DNA of 64,000 bases, taken from positions 1 to 64,000 of the forward strand of contig NZ_ALOU01000093.1 of assembly GCF_000292345.1 (NCBI RefSeq). The letters are read 5' to 3'. Position 1 is the first letter of the stretch. Every line of letters starts with the position of its first letter. The notes beneath the pieces were generated by a model that was not told the origin of the DNA, did not search any database, and worked only from the letters and a program-made list of their open reading frames with translations. Of the stretch, positions 19,501-27,984 are shown one piece after another. A program made the translations under genes and the position numbers. The DNA is from Cupriavidus sp. BIS7. Lineage in GTDB: Bacteria > Pseudomonadota > Gammaproteobacteria > Burkholderiales > Burkholderiaceae.

Positions 19501-22500
19501 GCAGCGCGCGCGGCCCTGTGCATCGGTGCGCGCCTCGCAGACCACGCCAAGGTCCTTTGTCTCGCTACGATTGTCATAGCGATAGAAGCCGCCAACCACA
19601 CGCTTGCGCGCCGAGGTGGTGATCCGCGCGCGCGCCTTGATCTGCACCGGCGAATCGGCAATCGGCTTGCCCTGCGTGTCGAGCACCACGCCATAGACAG
19701 CAAGCTTCTGGCTGACCGATACCCAGTTCGCGGCGCGGATGCCCGCTACCACGGCCGACGGCCACACCGGCACGGTCTGGCGCAGCGTCTGGATCTCTCC
19801 ATTCGGATCGGCAAAGCCCGCTTCCAGCACGAGGTCGCCGGGCACGTTCACCTTCGGCAGGTTCTTCATCGAAACCTTGCCATTGCCGTCCTTGTCGAGC
19901 GTCATCGGCAGCTTGTCCGCCACGAGCTTTTCCGTTTCGTCGCGCGAGCTTTCGCCTTCCTGGTCTTCGTCCTCGTCACCGGTGGCGCTCTGCTGCTGCG
20001 GACGCGGCGGGTTGAACGAGAAGTCGTCGTAGTCGGCGAAGTTCACGTACTTGTTGCGCAGCAGGGCCGACACGGTCACCGGCAGGCCGGACGCGCCGCC
20101 GCCGTTCGTGTAGTGAATCTCGACACCAACCGGCACCTCGGCCGGTGCCACCAGCGCATTGCCCTTTGCCTTCGGGTCCTTGATCACCGATAGCGTGCCG
20201 GCCAGCACCGGCAGGCGGAACGCCTCCACGCGGAAGCTGCCGCTGTCGAGCGTGCGGCCATCGCCATACACCAGCGCCACGCCGTAGACGCCGAGCTTGG
20301 CCGCCTGCGGCACCTGGAAGCTGTTCTCCGCGCTGCGGCCGCCGGTGGCGGTGCTGCGCCACGTCAGCGGCAGTTCATAGGTCTGGCCGCTGCCCTCATG
20401 CGTAATAACGGCCTTCTCCGGCATGGCGGCGGGCAGCGCGAAGCCCTGCGCGGTTTCCGTGCGGATCAGGTGCTTCATCGACACCGTTTCGCCCACGCGC
20501 AGCAGCGTGCGGTCGAAGATCGTATGCGCACGCACGGTCTGGTTCGGGCTCAGGTCCGTCGGCACGTTGAAGCGCCATGTCTCGATGCCGCGATTCCAGT
20601 CGGACATCACGAACGCCATGTCGGCCTTGCCGCGTGCCTGGGCATGGTCGGCACCAATGCGGGCCGACACGAAATAACCTTCCATGCCGTTCGCGCAATC
20701 CTTGTAGCGGCGGTCGGGCAGCTTCGCGAAGCGTGCCACGCCGGTGGCATCGGTCGCGCCTTCGCCAAGCAGATCGCCGTCGCAACTGCGCACGGCAACC
20801 TTTGCATTGGCCACCGGCTTGCCATCGTCAAGCGTGGTGACCCACGCCAGGCCGCTCATGTCGCCATCGGCTGTGCCGCGCGCCAGCTTGAAATGCACGC
20901 CCAGGTTGGTGACCAGCACGGCGGTACGCACGTACATCGGCGCCTTCTTGCCGAGCAGCGCTTCACCGAGCATTGGCGACGCAATCTCCACCACATGAAA
21001 GCCCGGTTCCGGCAGCGGGATGCCGACCACTTCGAATGGCCGTGGCGTCGTATCGTTCGATTTCGGGATCGCAAGCGTCTTCGCGCCAGCAACGCCCTCG
21101 AGCAATGACACGGAGCGCGTTTCGATCGATGGCGCGTTGCGCGGGCTGCGCGCCTCCGACGGCGGCTTGCCGGCACGTATCGCGTCGAGCTCCTGTTTTG
21201 TCCACGCGTTCTCGTGCATGCGCTTGACCATGCCGAACCAGCGCAGGATCGCGCCGTCGTCATCGACCTTGATCCGCGCCACGGTGCCCGCTTCTGCCCG
21301 CACTAATTTGGCGGGAAGGTCCGCTTCCACGTTGCGCAGCGTCACCGGCAGCAGCGGCGGATAGTCGTTTGGCGACTTGCCACGTGGCAGATCGGCAAAG
21401 CGCTCAACCACGCCGAACGGCGCGGCGGCGAACTTGGCCAGTGGCGGCAACGCTGCCGTGGTCAGCTTGATCGGGAACAGATCGGCATTGGACAGCGCCC
21501 GGCCGCTCTCATCCTTCAGATCCTTCGGGGCTTCGATCGTGAGGCTCGCCTTTTCCGGGAACGGGCCGGGGAACCTTATCGACGACACGGGGGCATCGCC
21601 GGGCTGCTCGTCATCGAACTTCGGCGCGCGGGGCCCCGATGGCGTCTTGAGCACGATGTGCTCGGCCAGCTTGCGTGGCACCGGCGCGGTGAAGGTCACG
21701 ACCATCGGCCGCAACGGCGTGCATGGGGCTTCGGCACGCTCACGCTCGCAGGTGAAGCCCGCAGCGAATGGTTCGCGCACCACGTAGTCAAAGCGGCGTG
21801 CCGTGGTGGTGGCCAGGCCGGACGGCGTGGCAATGCCGGCATCGAGCACAAGCTGCATGCGCGCACCGGCGGGCAGGCGCTGCTGGCAAGCCAGCAGGTG
21901 CACGGCATCGGGGTTCTGCTTGACGATTTCCTTCCAGCGCACGGCATCGACGACGCTGTCGCGCTCCTTGCCCGTCAGCAACCGTACCGGAATCCGCTCA
22001 CCAAGGCCTTCGGCCTGACACCAGGCATGTTCGCGGACCGATCCCGCCGTGGCCGCGCCATTGAAACGCAGCACGAATACCTGGTCTTCTTCGATCTGGC
22101 CGCCGGACGGACGCGCTGCAATCACGAACGGGCCGCCCGTTTCAAACTTGTATTCCGGTTTGCCGGCGTAGGCCTTGCCGGCCACGCTCTTGAGTCCGGC
22201 GGACATCCGCACCGAACAGCGCACGCCCGGCGGCAGGTCGCGTTCGAAGTCGTACACCCAGTTCGTGGCGTTGACCCAGCGTCCGCTGCCGCCAACGCTG
22301 CCGCCCGTACACGACACGGCTGCCGGAGGCGCGGCCTTGAGATCGCCCATCGGGACCATCGGCTCGTCGAAGCGGATTGCCACCTGGCGCACCTGCGGGA
22401 TCACCCCTTCGGGTGAAAAGCGCGTGATCTGTGCGGCCGACGCCGCCGGCACCCACATCGCCGCACCCAGCGCAGCCCCCAGCGCGAGACCCGCAGCGAC

Positions 22501-22533
22501 GGTTCCAGCCGCCGTGACGATCTTCGACATCAT
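16546..22533 (-). CDS. Bacterial alpha-2-macroglobulin with thioester motif
   Basis: A 1995-residue secreted protease trap. A signal peptide ends near AASAAQ; no lipobox cysteine is seen, unlike Escherichia coli YfhM. The N-terminal half is a string of macroglobulin/Ig-like domains. An acidic insert (GDEDEDQEGESSRDETEK) lies near residue 850. The thioester motif CLEQ is present at about residue 1525, followed by the helical TED domain (DGSYGSEVLTAYLLS). It should trap attacking proteases covalently in the periplasm, while PBP1C, encoded downstream, repairs peptidoglycan. It is longer than the about 1650 residues of the enterobacterial protein. The start at 22533 follows GGAG by eight bases. 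Confidence 0.93.
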   Translation of the reverse strand: MMSKIVTAAGTVAAGLALGAALGAAMWVPAASAAQITRFSPEGVIPQVRQVAIRFDEPMVPMGDLKAAPPAAVSCTGGSVGGSGRWVNATNWVYDFERDLPPGVRCSVRMSAGLKSVAGKAYAGKPEYKFETGGPFVIAARPSGGQIEEDQVFVLRFNGAATAGSVREHAWCQAEGLGERIPVRLLTGKERDSVVDAVRWKEIVKQNPDAVHLLACQQRLPAGARMQLVLDAGIATPSGLATTTARRFDYVVREPFAAGFTCERERAEAPCTPLRPMVVTFTAPVPRKLAEHIVLKTPSGPRAPKFDDEQPGDAPVSSIRFPGPFPEKASLTIEAPKDLKDESGRALSNADLFPIKLTTAALPPLAKFAAAPFGVVERFADLPRGKSPNDYPPLLPVTLRNVEADLPAKLVRAEAGTVARIKVDDDGAILRWFGMVKRMHENAWTKQELDAIRAGKPPSEARSPRNAPSIETRSVSLLEGVAGAKTLAIPKSNDTTPRPFEVVGIPLPEPGFHVVEIASPMLGEALLGKKAPMYVRTAVLVTNLGVHFKLARGTADGDMSGLAWVTTLDDGKPVANAKVAVRSCDGDLLGEGATDATGVARFAKLPDRRYKDCANGMEGYFVSARIGADHAQARGKADMAFVMSDWNRGIETWRFNVPTDLSPNQTVRAHTIFDRTLLRVGETVSMKHLIRTETAQGFALPAAMPEKAVITHEGSGQTYELPLTWRSTATGGRSAENSFQVPQAAKLGVYGVALVYGDGRTLDSGSFRVEAFRLPVLAGTLSVIKDPKAKGNALVAPAEVPVGVEIHYTNGGGASGLPVTVSALLRNKYVNFADYDDFSFNPPRPQQQSATGDEDEDQEGESSRDETEKLVADKLPMTLDKDGNGKVSMKNLPKVNVPGDLVLEAGFADPNGEIQTLRQTVPVWPSAVVAGIRAANWVSVSQKLAVYGVVLDTQGKPIADSPVQIKARARITTSARKRVVGGFYRYDNRSETKDLGVVCEARTDAQGRARCEVALSQAGEVELVANARDGDGRVAQAATTVWVTRQGELWFGGENHDRMDVLPEKKAYAPGDTAVFQVRMPFRRATALVAIEREGILDTEVIELNGTDPTIKLKVKPEWGPNVYVSVLSIRGRLREVPWYSFFTWGWRQPLDWWHAFRSEGKEYVAPSPLVDLSKPAFRLGLAEIRVGNEAHRLDVTVTPDKATYPVRGKARVVVQVKLPDGKPAANGEVALAAVDQALLELMPNTSWNVLDAMVQRRSYGVETSTAQMEIIGRRHYGRKAVPAGGGGGKSPTRELFDTLLLWNPRVQLDADGKATLDVPLNDSLTSFRIVAVADLGVGRFGSGSATIAATQDLQMIAGLPLLVREDDKYRAMFTLRNTTQRAMTVEATARATLVDAQTLPAQTVQIPAGEAREIGWDVTAPGLLAFSRSGTIMWEVAATEKGTGNATDKLKVSQQIVPAVPVTVQQAALAQLTPNMSIPVQAPEGALADPKGRLRGGMQVSLQSSLAGGMPGVREWFRNYPFSCLEQRSSKALGLGDAAAWDALMAQLPSYLDGNGLASYFPLRSDGSYGSEVLTAYLLSISDEATRAGLPMRIPDTLREQMERGLTAFVEGRITPPRWAPSSATMDLDVRKLAALDALSRTGHAQARMLGSIQILPEQWPTSALIDWLGILSRVQDIPQRDKRMTEATQLLRSRLTVQGTRLVFSTERTDYWWWLMSGGDVNAAKLLALATELPGWKDDVPQLVTGLLGRQTRGAWMTTTANAWGVLAVQRYAQVYEKTPVAGSARVALADASRTFDWSKATQKDGVASGTVDLPWPAASAAPATLHVEQQGSGRPWATVRALAAVPLSEPVTAGYRVRRTVTPVEQAVAGKWSRGDTYRVRLDIDAQADMTWVVVSDPVPTGATILGSGLGRDSEIATRDEKKTWSAFTERTPAAYREYFGYVPKGALSVEYTVRLNNAGEFSLPPTRVEAMYAPDVFGETPNAKLTVGARP

Positions 22534-22626
22534 CCTGCCCTCTCCGGAAATGGCACCGGGCGAGGGTGACATGCGCGCATGGCAAGCGCAAGCCTCTGCA
22601 CATTTTGGGCGGATCGGGCGGCGAAT

Positions 22627-23106
22627 TCAGCGCAAATGCGACAGCGGCAGCGCCCCTTCTCGCTTGAGCGCCGTCAGGACGATGTTCGATCGCACGCTTT
22701 CCACGCCGGGCACGCGCATCAGGCGTTTCATCGTGAATTCGGCCAGCGTGGGCAGGTCTGGCACGACCACGCGGATCAGGTAGTCCGCCTCACCCGCCAC
22801 CGAGTAGCACTCCTGCACTTCCTCCAGCAGCAGGATTTCCTCGCGGAAGCGCTCGATGATCGTGTCGCCGTGGTGCGCCAGCTTGACGCTGATGAACACC
22901 AGCACCCCAAGCCCAAGCGCCTGTGGCGACAGGTTCACGCGATAGCCGGTAATCACCCCTTCGGCTTCCAGCCGCGCCAGGCGCCGCCCAACCTGGCTTG
23001 GGGACAGGTGCACGCGCTCGGCCAGTTGCTGGTGGGTCGACCTGCCGTCGTCCTGCAGCGCCGCCAGCAGCGATAAATCGTAGGGGTCCAGGTTGGTTGG
23101 GTTCAT
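22627..23106 (-). CDS. Lrp/AsnC-family transcriptional regulator
   Basis: A 159-residue feast/famine regulator. The helix-turn-helix is at about residues 5-60 (LLAALQDDGRSTHQQLAERVHLSPSQ split over two helices), and the ligand-binding RAM domain follows (YSVAGEADYLIRVVVPDLPTL). It is divergent from phhA with 139 bases between the starts, so it is the likely phenylalanine- or tyrosine-sensing regulator of phhAB. The intergenic AT-rich dyads (GATTAATC near 23127 and ATGC...GCAT near 23141-23157) are candidate sites. I see no -24/-12 sigma-54 promoter of the kind used by Pseudomonas phhA. Confidence 0.92.
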   Translation of the reverse strand: MNPTNLDPYDLSLLAALQDDGRSTHQQLAERVHLSPSQVGRRLARLEAEGVITGYRVNLSPQALGLGVLVFISVKLAHHGDTIIERFREEILLLEEVQECYSVAGEADYLIRVVVPDLPTLAEFTMKRLMRVPGVESVRSNIVLTALKREGALPLSHLR

Positions 23107-23245
23107 GACTTGCAGCGATACCGCATCGATTAATCGTTACATGCGGATTATATGCATCCATGAACGAAAGCAGGCCGATTTTGCGGCCTGAATGCAGCAG
23201 CGGATGGCTAGACTATGCAGAAATTCCGCATCAATGGAGACATAC

Positions 23246-24181
23246 ATGATCGACGCCCCGGCCGCTACACAAGAAAATTCCGGCAATTTTTCTGGCACGC
23301 TGACTGCCAAGCTCAAGGAACAGTTCGAAGAAGGCCTGCTGTCTGGCCAGGAACTGCGCCCGGACTTCACCATCGCCCAGCCGGTGCACCGCTATACCGA
23401 CACCGACCATGCGATCTGGCGCAAGCTGTACGACCGCCAGGCATCGATGCTGCAAGGCCGCGTCTGCGACGAATTCCTGCAGGGCCTGACCACGCTGGGC
23501 ATGGAACGCGACCGCGTGCCCGACTTCGAAGAACTCAATGAAACGCTGATGCGCGCCACTGGCTGGCAGGTGGTGGCCGTGCCGGGCCTCGTGCCGGACG
23601 AAGTGTTCTTCGAGCACCTGGCCAACCGCCGCTTCCCGGCAAGCTGGTGGATGCGCAAGCCCGAGCAGCTCGATTACCTGCAGGAGCCGGACTGCTTCCA
23701 CGACGTGTTCGGCCATGTGCCGCTGCTGATCAACCCGATCTTCGCCGACTACATGGAGGCGTACGGCAAGGGCGGCCTCAAGGCGGCCCGGCTTGGTGCG
23801 CTGGACATGCTGGCACGCCTGTACTGGTACACCGTGGAGTTCGGCCTGATCCGCACGCCTGCGGGCCTGCGCATCTTCGGCGCCGGCATCCTGTCCAGCC
23901 AGGGCGAATCGATCTACAGCCTTGATTCGGCCAGCCCGAACCGGATCGGCTTCGACCTGAAACGGATCATGCGCACGCGCTACCGCATCGACACGTTCCA
24001 GAAGACGTACTTCGTGATCGACAGTTTCGAACAGCTGTTTGACGCCACGCGCCCCGACTTCACCGCGCTGTACCCGGAACTGCGCTCGCTGCCGACGCTG
24101 GGCGCCGGCGATATCGTCGACGGCGATCAGGTGATCAATGTTGGCACCCGCGAAGGCTGGGCCGACAGCGACGACATCTGA
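23246..24181 (+). CDS. phhA: Phenylalanine 4-monooxygenase
   Basis: A 311-residue non-haem iron, tetrahydrobiopterin-dependent enzyme that hydroxylates phenylalanine to tyrosine. The iron ligands are seen as His152 and His157 in CFHDVFGHVPLL and Glu198 in YWYTVEFGLI. The pterin-binding segment is around GLVPDEVFFEHLANRRFPAS. The start at 23246 follows GGAG by six bases; two earlier in-frame ATGs lack a good site and the family starts here. It is followed by the pterin recycling gene phhB, with a stem-loop between them. Confidence 0.96.
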   Translation: MIDAPAATQENSGNFSGTLTAKLKEQFEEGLLSGQELRPDFTIAQPVHRYTDTDHAIWRKLYDRQASMLQGRVCDEFLQGLTTLGMERDRVPDFEELNETLMRATGWQVVAVPGLVPDEVFFEHLANRRFPASWWMRKPEQLDYLQEPDCFHDVFGHVPLLINPIFADYMEAYGKGGLKAARLGALDMLARLYWYTVEFGLIRTPAGLRIFGAGILSSQGESIYSLDSASPNRIGFDLKRIMRTRYRIDTFQKTYFVIDSFEQLFDATRPDFTALYPELRSLPTLGAGDIVDGDQVINVGTREGWADSDDI

Positions 24182-24213
24182 GCCAGGCCATCCAACCCGC
24201 TGCTTTGTGAAAC

Positions 24214-24258
24214 AATGCCGGCATGCCCGGCCGTCCGCGGCCCGGGCGGGCCGGCATT
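24214..24258 (+). promoter_or_regulatory. GC-rich stem-loop between phhA and phhB
   Basis: AATGCCGGC at 24214-24222 pairs with GCCGGCATT at 24250-24258, and the inside can pair further (GCCCGG with CCGGGC). It lies 33 bases after the phhA stop and 33 bases before the phhB start. There is only a short T-run after it, so it may be an attenuator or an mRNA-stabilising structure rather than a full terminator. Confidence 0.6.
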
Positions 24259-24291
24259 TGTCTTGAATTTACCCTTCAGATCGAGCCCATC

Positions 24292-24591
24292 ATGACTCCT
24301 CTCTCGCAAGAGGCCCGCGCGAGCCTGCTCGCCGGCCTTCCCGGCTGGACCGCTGTCCAGGACCGTGACGCCATCCAGAAATCGTTCCGCTTCGCGGACT
24401 TCAACGCCGCGTTCGGCTTCATGACACGCGTGGCGCTGCAGGCCGACAAGGTGGACCACCACCCCGAGTGGTTCAACGTGTACAACCGCGTGGACATCAC
24501 GCTGTCCACGCACGACGCCAATGGGCTGACCCAGCGCGACATCGACCTGGCCCAGTTCATCGAAAAGGCAGCCGCCGGCCTGGCACGCTGA
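24292..24591 (+). CDS. phhB: Pterin-4a-carbinolamine dehydratase
   Basis: A 99-residue dehydratase that recycles the pterin cofactor after each PhhA turnover. The family motif [20 protein letters not shown] (about residues 59-78) carries the active-site histidines. The start at 24292 fits the family length of about 100. No strong ribosome site is seen, so expression may depend on read-through from phhA. Confidence 0.94.
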   Translation: MTPLSQEARASLLAGLPGWTAVQDRDAIQKSFRFADFNAAFGFMTRVALQADKVDHHPEWFNVYNRVDITLSTHDANGLTQRDIDLAQFIEKAAAGLAR

Positions 24592-24676
24592 AGATGTAGG
24601 GCAACTGAAAGGCAGACAACGAAACGGCCCTGTACAATCGGCGGCATCGTTCCCATAGTTTCGTTGTCTTGCTGCC

Positions 24677-25381
24677 ATGCGTATCCTGCTGATCGAGGAC
24701 GACCGTCAAATCGCCAGCGGCGTGGAGGCCGGCTTGTCCCGTGCTGGCCACCAGGTACGCGTGGTCCATGACGGTGTCTATGCCACCGACCATCTGCTGC
24801 GCGAGCAGCACGACCTTGTCATCCTCGACCTGGGCCTGCCCGGCATCGACGGCATGACCCTGCTGGCGCGCTACCGCGCCCGCAACCGCACCACTCCCGT
24901 CATCATCCTGACCGCCCGGGACGAACTCGAAGACAAGCTCTCCGGCCTGAACGCTGGCGCCGATGACTACCTGGTCAAGCCGTTCGCGTTGCCAGAACTG
25001 GAGGCGCGCGTGCGCGTGCTACTGCGGCGCAGCCAGCATGGCGAGGCGGCGCCCGAGCGCGACGTCCGGCTGGGCCGGCTGCGCCTGTCCGGCAACGACC
25101 GCCGCATGTTCGTGGATGGCCGCCCGCTGGAACTGTCTCCGCGCGAATTCGCCGTGCTCGAACTGCTGCTGCAACGCCAAGGCCGTGTGGTCAGCAAGGC
25201 GCAAATGCAGGACCACCTGGCGACGTTCGCGCATCCGGCCGGCGAAGGCGGCGACACGGTGGGTGACACCGCCATCGAGGTCTACGTGCACCGTGTGCGC
25301 AAGAAGCTCGAGGACGGGGATGTCGAGATCGTCACGGTGCGCGGCTTCGGTTACCTGCTGCAACTCCGTGCCGGGCAATAA
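24677..25381 (+). CDS. OmpR/PhoB-family response regulator
   Basis: A 234-residue two-component regulator. The receiver domain has the acidic pair EDD (residues 7-9), the phospho-aspartate in LVILDLGLPGIDG, the conserved threonine in ILTARD and lysine in YLVKPF. The C-terminal winged helix ends in TVRGFGYLLQLRAG. By type it resembles QseB, PmrA and TctD. It is followed 43 bases later by its kinase. A TACAAT -10-like box lies at 24633-24638. A link to the tctCBA transporter at 41.4 kb is possible by analogy with TctDE but is not shown. Confidence 0.93.
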   Translation: MRILLIEDDRQIASGVEAGLSRAGHQVRVVHDGVYATDHLLREQHDLVILDLGLPGIDGMTLLARYRARNRTTPVIILTARDELEDKLSGLNAGADDYLVKPFALPELEARVRVLLRRSQHGEAAPERDVRLGRLRLSGNDRRMFVDGRPLELSPREFAVLELLLQRQGRVVSKAQMQDHLATFAHPAGEGGDTVGDTAIEVYVHRVRKKLEDGDVEIVTVRGFGYLLQLRAGQ

Positions 25382-25424
25382 CACCCACGCTAGCCAAAGC
25401 ACTCGCGCGGAGCCCTGAATCGCC

Positions 25425-27107
25425 ATGTGGCGGCGTTCGTCATCCTCCACCGCACAAGCCGGCGATACGCCTGCCGCGTCAGCGACGGGCAAGCCGAAGC
25501 CAACGTCGAACCCAAGCCTGCGCGTGCATCTGCTGCGCGCGCTGGCCACGCCGCTGTTCGCGCTCGTGCTGACCAGTGGCTCGCTGTCTTACTGGCTGGC
25601 CGCCCACTACACGACTCAGGTGTTCGATCGCGCGCTGTACGGCGTGGCCAACAACATCGCCCAGCAGATCCGCATCGCCGGGCCACGCCTGGATCAGGAC
25701 ATTCCGATGATCGCGCAGACCCTGGTCGAAGCCGAAGGCTCCGACCGGATCTACTGGCGCATCCACGGTCCCGACGGGCTGATCGGCGGCATGGATACCT
25801 GGCTCGGCTACGGCACGGGCCAGACCACGCTGCACGATGCGCGCCTGTTCTATGCGTGGTTCAGCGGCCGCCAGGTGCGTGCGGTGCGCTTGCCGGTCAA
25901 CCTGCCGCCGCCCGGCCCCGATGAAGCGGGTACGCCTGGCGGAGCCAGCACGCCGCGCGGGCCGATCGTCATCGAGGTGGCAGAGCTGCTCGACCGCCGC
26001 GAAACGGCGGCCAATGAAATCCTGCTGTCGGTGTCAGTGCCGCTGATCCTGCTGCTGCTGGTTGGCGGTCTGATCCTGTCGCATGTGCTGAAGGAAGAAC
26101 TTGTACCGCTGCAGATCCTCACCGACAAGCTCAACCGCCAGACCGCGCGCTCGCTGGCCGCACTCGACGAAACCCAGGTGCCGGCCGAGGTCGAACCGCT
26201 GATTCGCGCGCTGAACGCGCTGCTGTCCAGGCTGCGCGACGCCCTGGACGCCCAGCGCAAGTTCATTGCCGATGCCGCGCACCAGCTTCGCACGCCGCTT
26301 ACCGCGGTAAAGCTGCATGCCGATCGCGCGGTCGATGCCGATTCGTTCGACGTGGCACGCCAGGCTTTGCGCGAAGTCCAGACTGCCGCCGATCGCGCGG
26401 TGCGCCTGTCCAACCAGTTGCTGTCGCTGGCGCGGGCCGAGCCGGGGTTGTCGCTGGAGCGGCTTGGGCCGGTCGAGCATTTCGACCTGGCCGAACTGGC
26501 CTTTGAAACGGGTGCCGAGTGGGTGCCGCAGGCGCTGGCGCGACGTGTCGACCTGGGCTTTGAAGTGCTGCCCGGTCCCACGTTCACGGGCGGTGCGCCA
26601 GCCGTGGTGCGCGGCAACCGGCTGCTGATGCGGGAAGCACTGTCGAACCTGATCGACAACGCGGTGAAGTATGTGCCCTCGGGCGGGCGGATCACGGTGC
26701 GCGCCGGCGGCGAGGCCATGGGCCATCGCGGCATGGCCGTGGTGATGATCGAGGATAACGGCCCCGGTATTGCGCTGGCGCGCCGCGAGGAGGTGTTCAA
26801 GCGCTTCTTCCGCGGCGATCACACGCCGGGCGCGCAGCCGATCCAGGCCGTGCCCAGCGGCGCGGGCCTTGGGCTGGCCATCGTGCATGAGATCGTGACG
26901 CTGCACCAGGGCACGATCCGCATCGAGGACGTACCCGCACCTGCGGGCTCCCAGACAGGTTCCCAGACAGGCCCCCAGACAGCGTTGGCCGCCGGGACGG
27001 TATCCGGCGAGATCGACGAGACCGTGGGCGGCGAGCCGCCGGTGCGTCGTCCGACCATGCGCTTCGTGATCCGGATCCCCTGCGAAGCGCCCGGGACCGC
27101 GGCCTGA
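25425..27107 (+). CDS. Two-component sensor histidine kinase (2CSK_N type)
   Basis: A 560-residue inner-membrane kinase. A 30-residue cytosolic lead is followed by a membrane helix (about 38-58), a periplasmic 2CSK_N-type sensor domain, a second helix (about 200-222), then the H-box FIADAAHQLRTPL, N-box EALSNLIDNAVKY, and the G-boxes DNGPGIALA and GAGLGLAIVHEIV. The type is that of TctE/QseC, pairing with the regulator just upstream. A threefold 12-bp repeat (SQTG-SQTG-PQT) lies near the C-terminus in a stretch between the ATP-binding core and the last strand. Confidence 0.92.
   Translation: MWRRSSSSTAQAGDTPAASATGKPKPTSNPSLRVHLLRALATPLFALVLTSGSLSYWLAAHYTTQVFDRALYGVANNIAQQIRIAGPRLDQDIPMIAQTLVEAEGSDRIYWRIHGPDGLIGGMDTWLGYGTGQTTLHDARLFYAWFSGRQVRAVRLPVNLPPPGPDEAGTPGGASTPRGPIVIEVAELLDRRETAANEILLSVSVPLILLLLVGGLILSHVLKEELVPLQILTDKLNRQTARSLAALDETQVPAEVEPLIRALNALLSRLRDALDAQRKFIADAAHQLRTPLTAVKLHADRAVDADSFDVARQALREVQTAADRAVRLSNQLLSLARAEPGLSLERLGPVEHFDLAELAFETGAEWVPQALARRVDLGFEVLPGPTFTGGAPAVVRGNRLLMREALSNLIDNAVKYVPSGGRITVRAGGEAMGHRGMAVVMIEDNGPGIALARREEVFKRFFRGDHTPGAQPIQAVPSGAGLGLAIVHEIVTLHQGTIRIEDVPAPAGSQTGSQTGPQTALAAGTVSGEIDETVGGEPPVRRPTMRFVIRIPCEAPGTAA
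26949..26984 (+). repeat. Three 12-bp repeats inside the kinase gene
   Basis: TCCCAGACAGGT, TCCCAGACAGGC and CCCCAGACAGCG in tandem. They keep the frame and code for SQTG, SQTG and PQTA in a loop near the kinase C-terminus. Confidence 0.85.
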
Positions 27108-27122
27108 ACGGGCCGTCCTGCC

Positions 27123-27629
27123 TTACTTCTTGTCCTTCGGTGCCAGCATCGTGCCGCGGCAGTTCGGGCTGCCGCAACGGCACTCGTATTCCTTCTTGAG
27201 CTTCTTCGTGTAGCGCGCGTCGATCACGAGGCCATAGTCGTAGAACAGTTCCTCGCCTGGCTGGATGTCGCGCAGCGCATGGATAAAGACACGGCCCTTC
27301 TTCTCGCGTGCCTCGCAGTTCGGCTCGCAGGCGTGGTTGATCCAGCGCGCGCGGTTGCCACCGAACTTGGCGTCGATCACGTCACCGTCTTCCAGGCTGA
27401 AGTAGAAAGTGTGGTTTGGGTCGCTCGGATCGTGCGGATGGCGGTTGAGCGCTTCCTTCCACGAAATGTGCTCGCCCTTGTACTCGATCACACGCTCGCC
27501 CTCGGCAATGTGGCCGATCGCGTATACGCCCCTGCCGTGCACGCCCGATTGGCGCACCTCGATGCGATCGCTGGCGGTTTTCTTCTTGCCCGCCTTTTCC
27601 TCTTTGGCGTCCTTGGCCTTGTCCGACAT
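27123..27629 (-). CDS. SET-domain protein-lysine methyltransferase
   Basis: A 168-residue protein with a basic lysine-rich lead (about 1-20) and a complete SET domain. The cofactor and active-site motifs are SGVHGRGVYA, RWINHACEPNCEA (the NHxCxPN signature) and PGEELFYDYGL. A post-SET zinc motif CRCGSPNCRG closes it. SET enzymes methylate lysines with S-adenosylmethionine; in eukaryotes the substrates are histones, and in chlamydia a SET protein modifies a histone-like protein. The gene is divergent from the HU gene across the GTATAC-rich region, so HU is a candidate substrate by position only. It converges with the kinase gene with 15 bases between. Confidence 0.92.
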   Translation of the reverse strand: MSDKAKDAKEEKAGKKKTASDRIEVRQSGVHGRGVYAIGHIAEGERVIEYKGEHISWKEALNRHPHDPSDPNHTFYFSLEDGDVIDAKFGGNRARWINHACEPNCEAREKKGRVFIHALRDIQPGEELFYDYGLVIDARYTKKLKKEYECRCGSPNCRGTMLAPKDKK

Positions 27630-27741
27630 GTGCTGATTCCCGTAAACGGTGGATGGCCGGTCCAGTCCGGCGCGAACCGGATGATACCCGTGGAGGCATG
27701 TCAGGTATACGCGCCAGGTCCGTATACGTCACAGCCGGCAA

Positions 27742-27772
27742 TGTGGATAACCAGGCCAATTTCTGTGGAAAA
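27742..27772 (-). promoter_or_regulatory. Two DnaA-box-like sites
   Basis: TGTGGATAA at 27742-27750 is the exact complement of the consensus TTATCCACA. TGTGGAAAA at 27764-27772 corresponds to TTTTCCACA, one mismatch. Both are in the same orientation, facing the box at 27946. Confidence 0.65.
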
Positions 27773-27945
27773 GCGCGCGCGTTTGGTGTGGGTTTACTGG
27801 GGCTGGCATGGGGACGAGTCAGGAACAACTCGGGAGGTATACGTCCACCCCCTCATCCAAACGGTCGAGTCATCCACGCGGCCCGGGAATTCTTCCCTGC
27901 ACTTTCGGTATACGTAAACACTTGATCTGCTTGACGTATACGGGG

Positions 27946-27984
27946 TTATCCACAGAAACGGGCGCTGCTTACCTACTACTACTA
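27946..27984 (+). promoter_or_regulatory. DnaA box followed by a DnaA-trio-like element
   Basis: A perfect DnaA box TTATCCACA (27946-27954) is followed by an 18-base GC-rich spacer and four CTA triplets in a row (27973-27984), then an AT-rich stretch. On the other strand the triplets read 3'-GAT-5'. DnaA box, GC-rich spacer and trios in this order form the basal unwinding element described for bacterial chromosome origins. The match is by eye; function is inferred. Confidence 0.5.

Noticed and set aside
17890-20193. A 767-codon open frame on plus, opposite the alpha-2-macroglobulin gene
   Set aside because: It is the antisense shadow of a GC-rich gene: the translation is low-complexity Arg/His/Ala-rich with no motif, and the minus strand encodes a clear protein.
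23107-23245. A sigma-54 promoter before phhA, as in Pseudomonas
   Set aside because: No TGGCAC-N5-TTGC-type -24/-12 pair is visible, and the divergent regulator is Lrp-type, not a sigma-54 activator.
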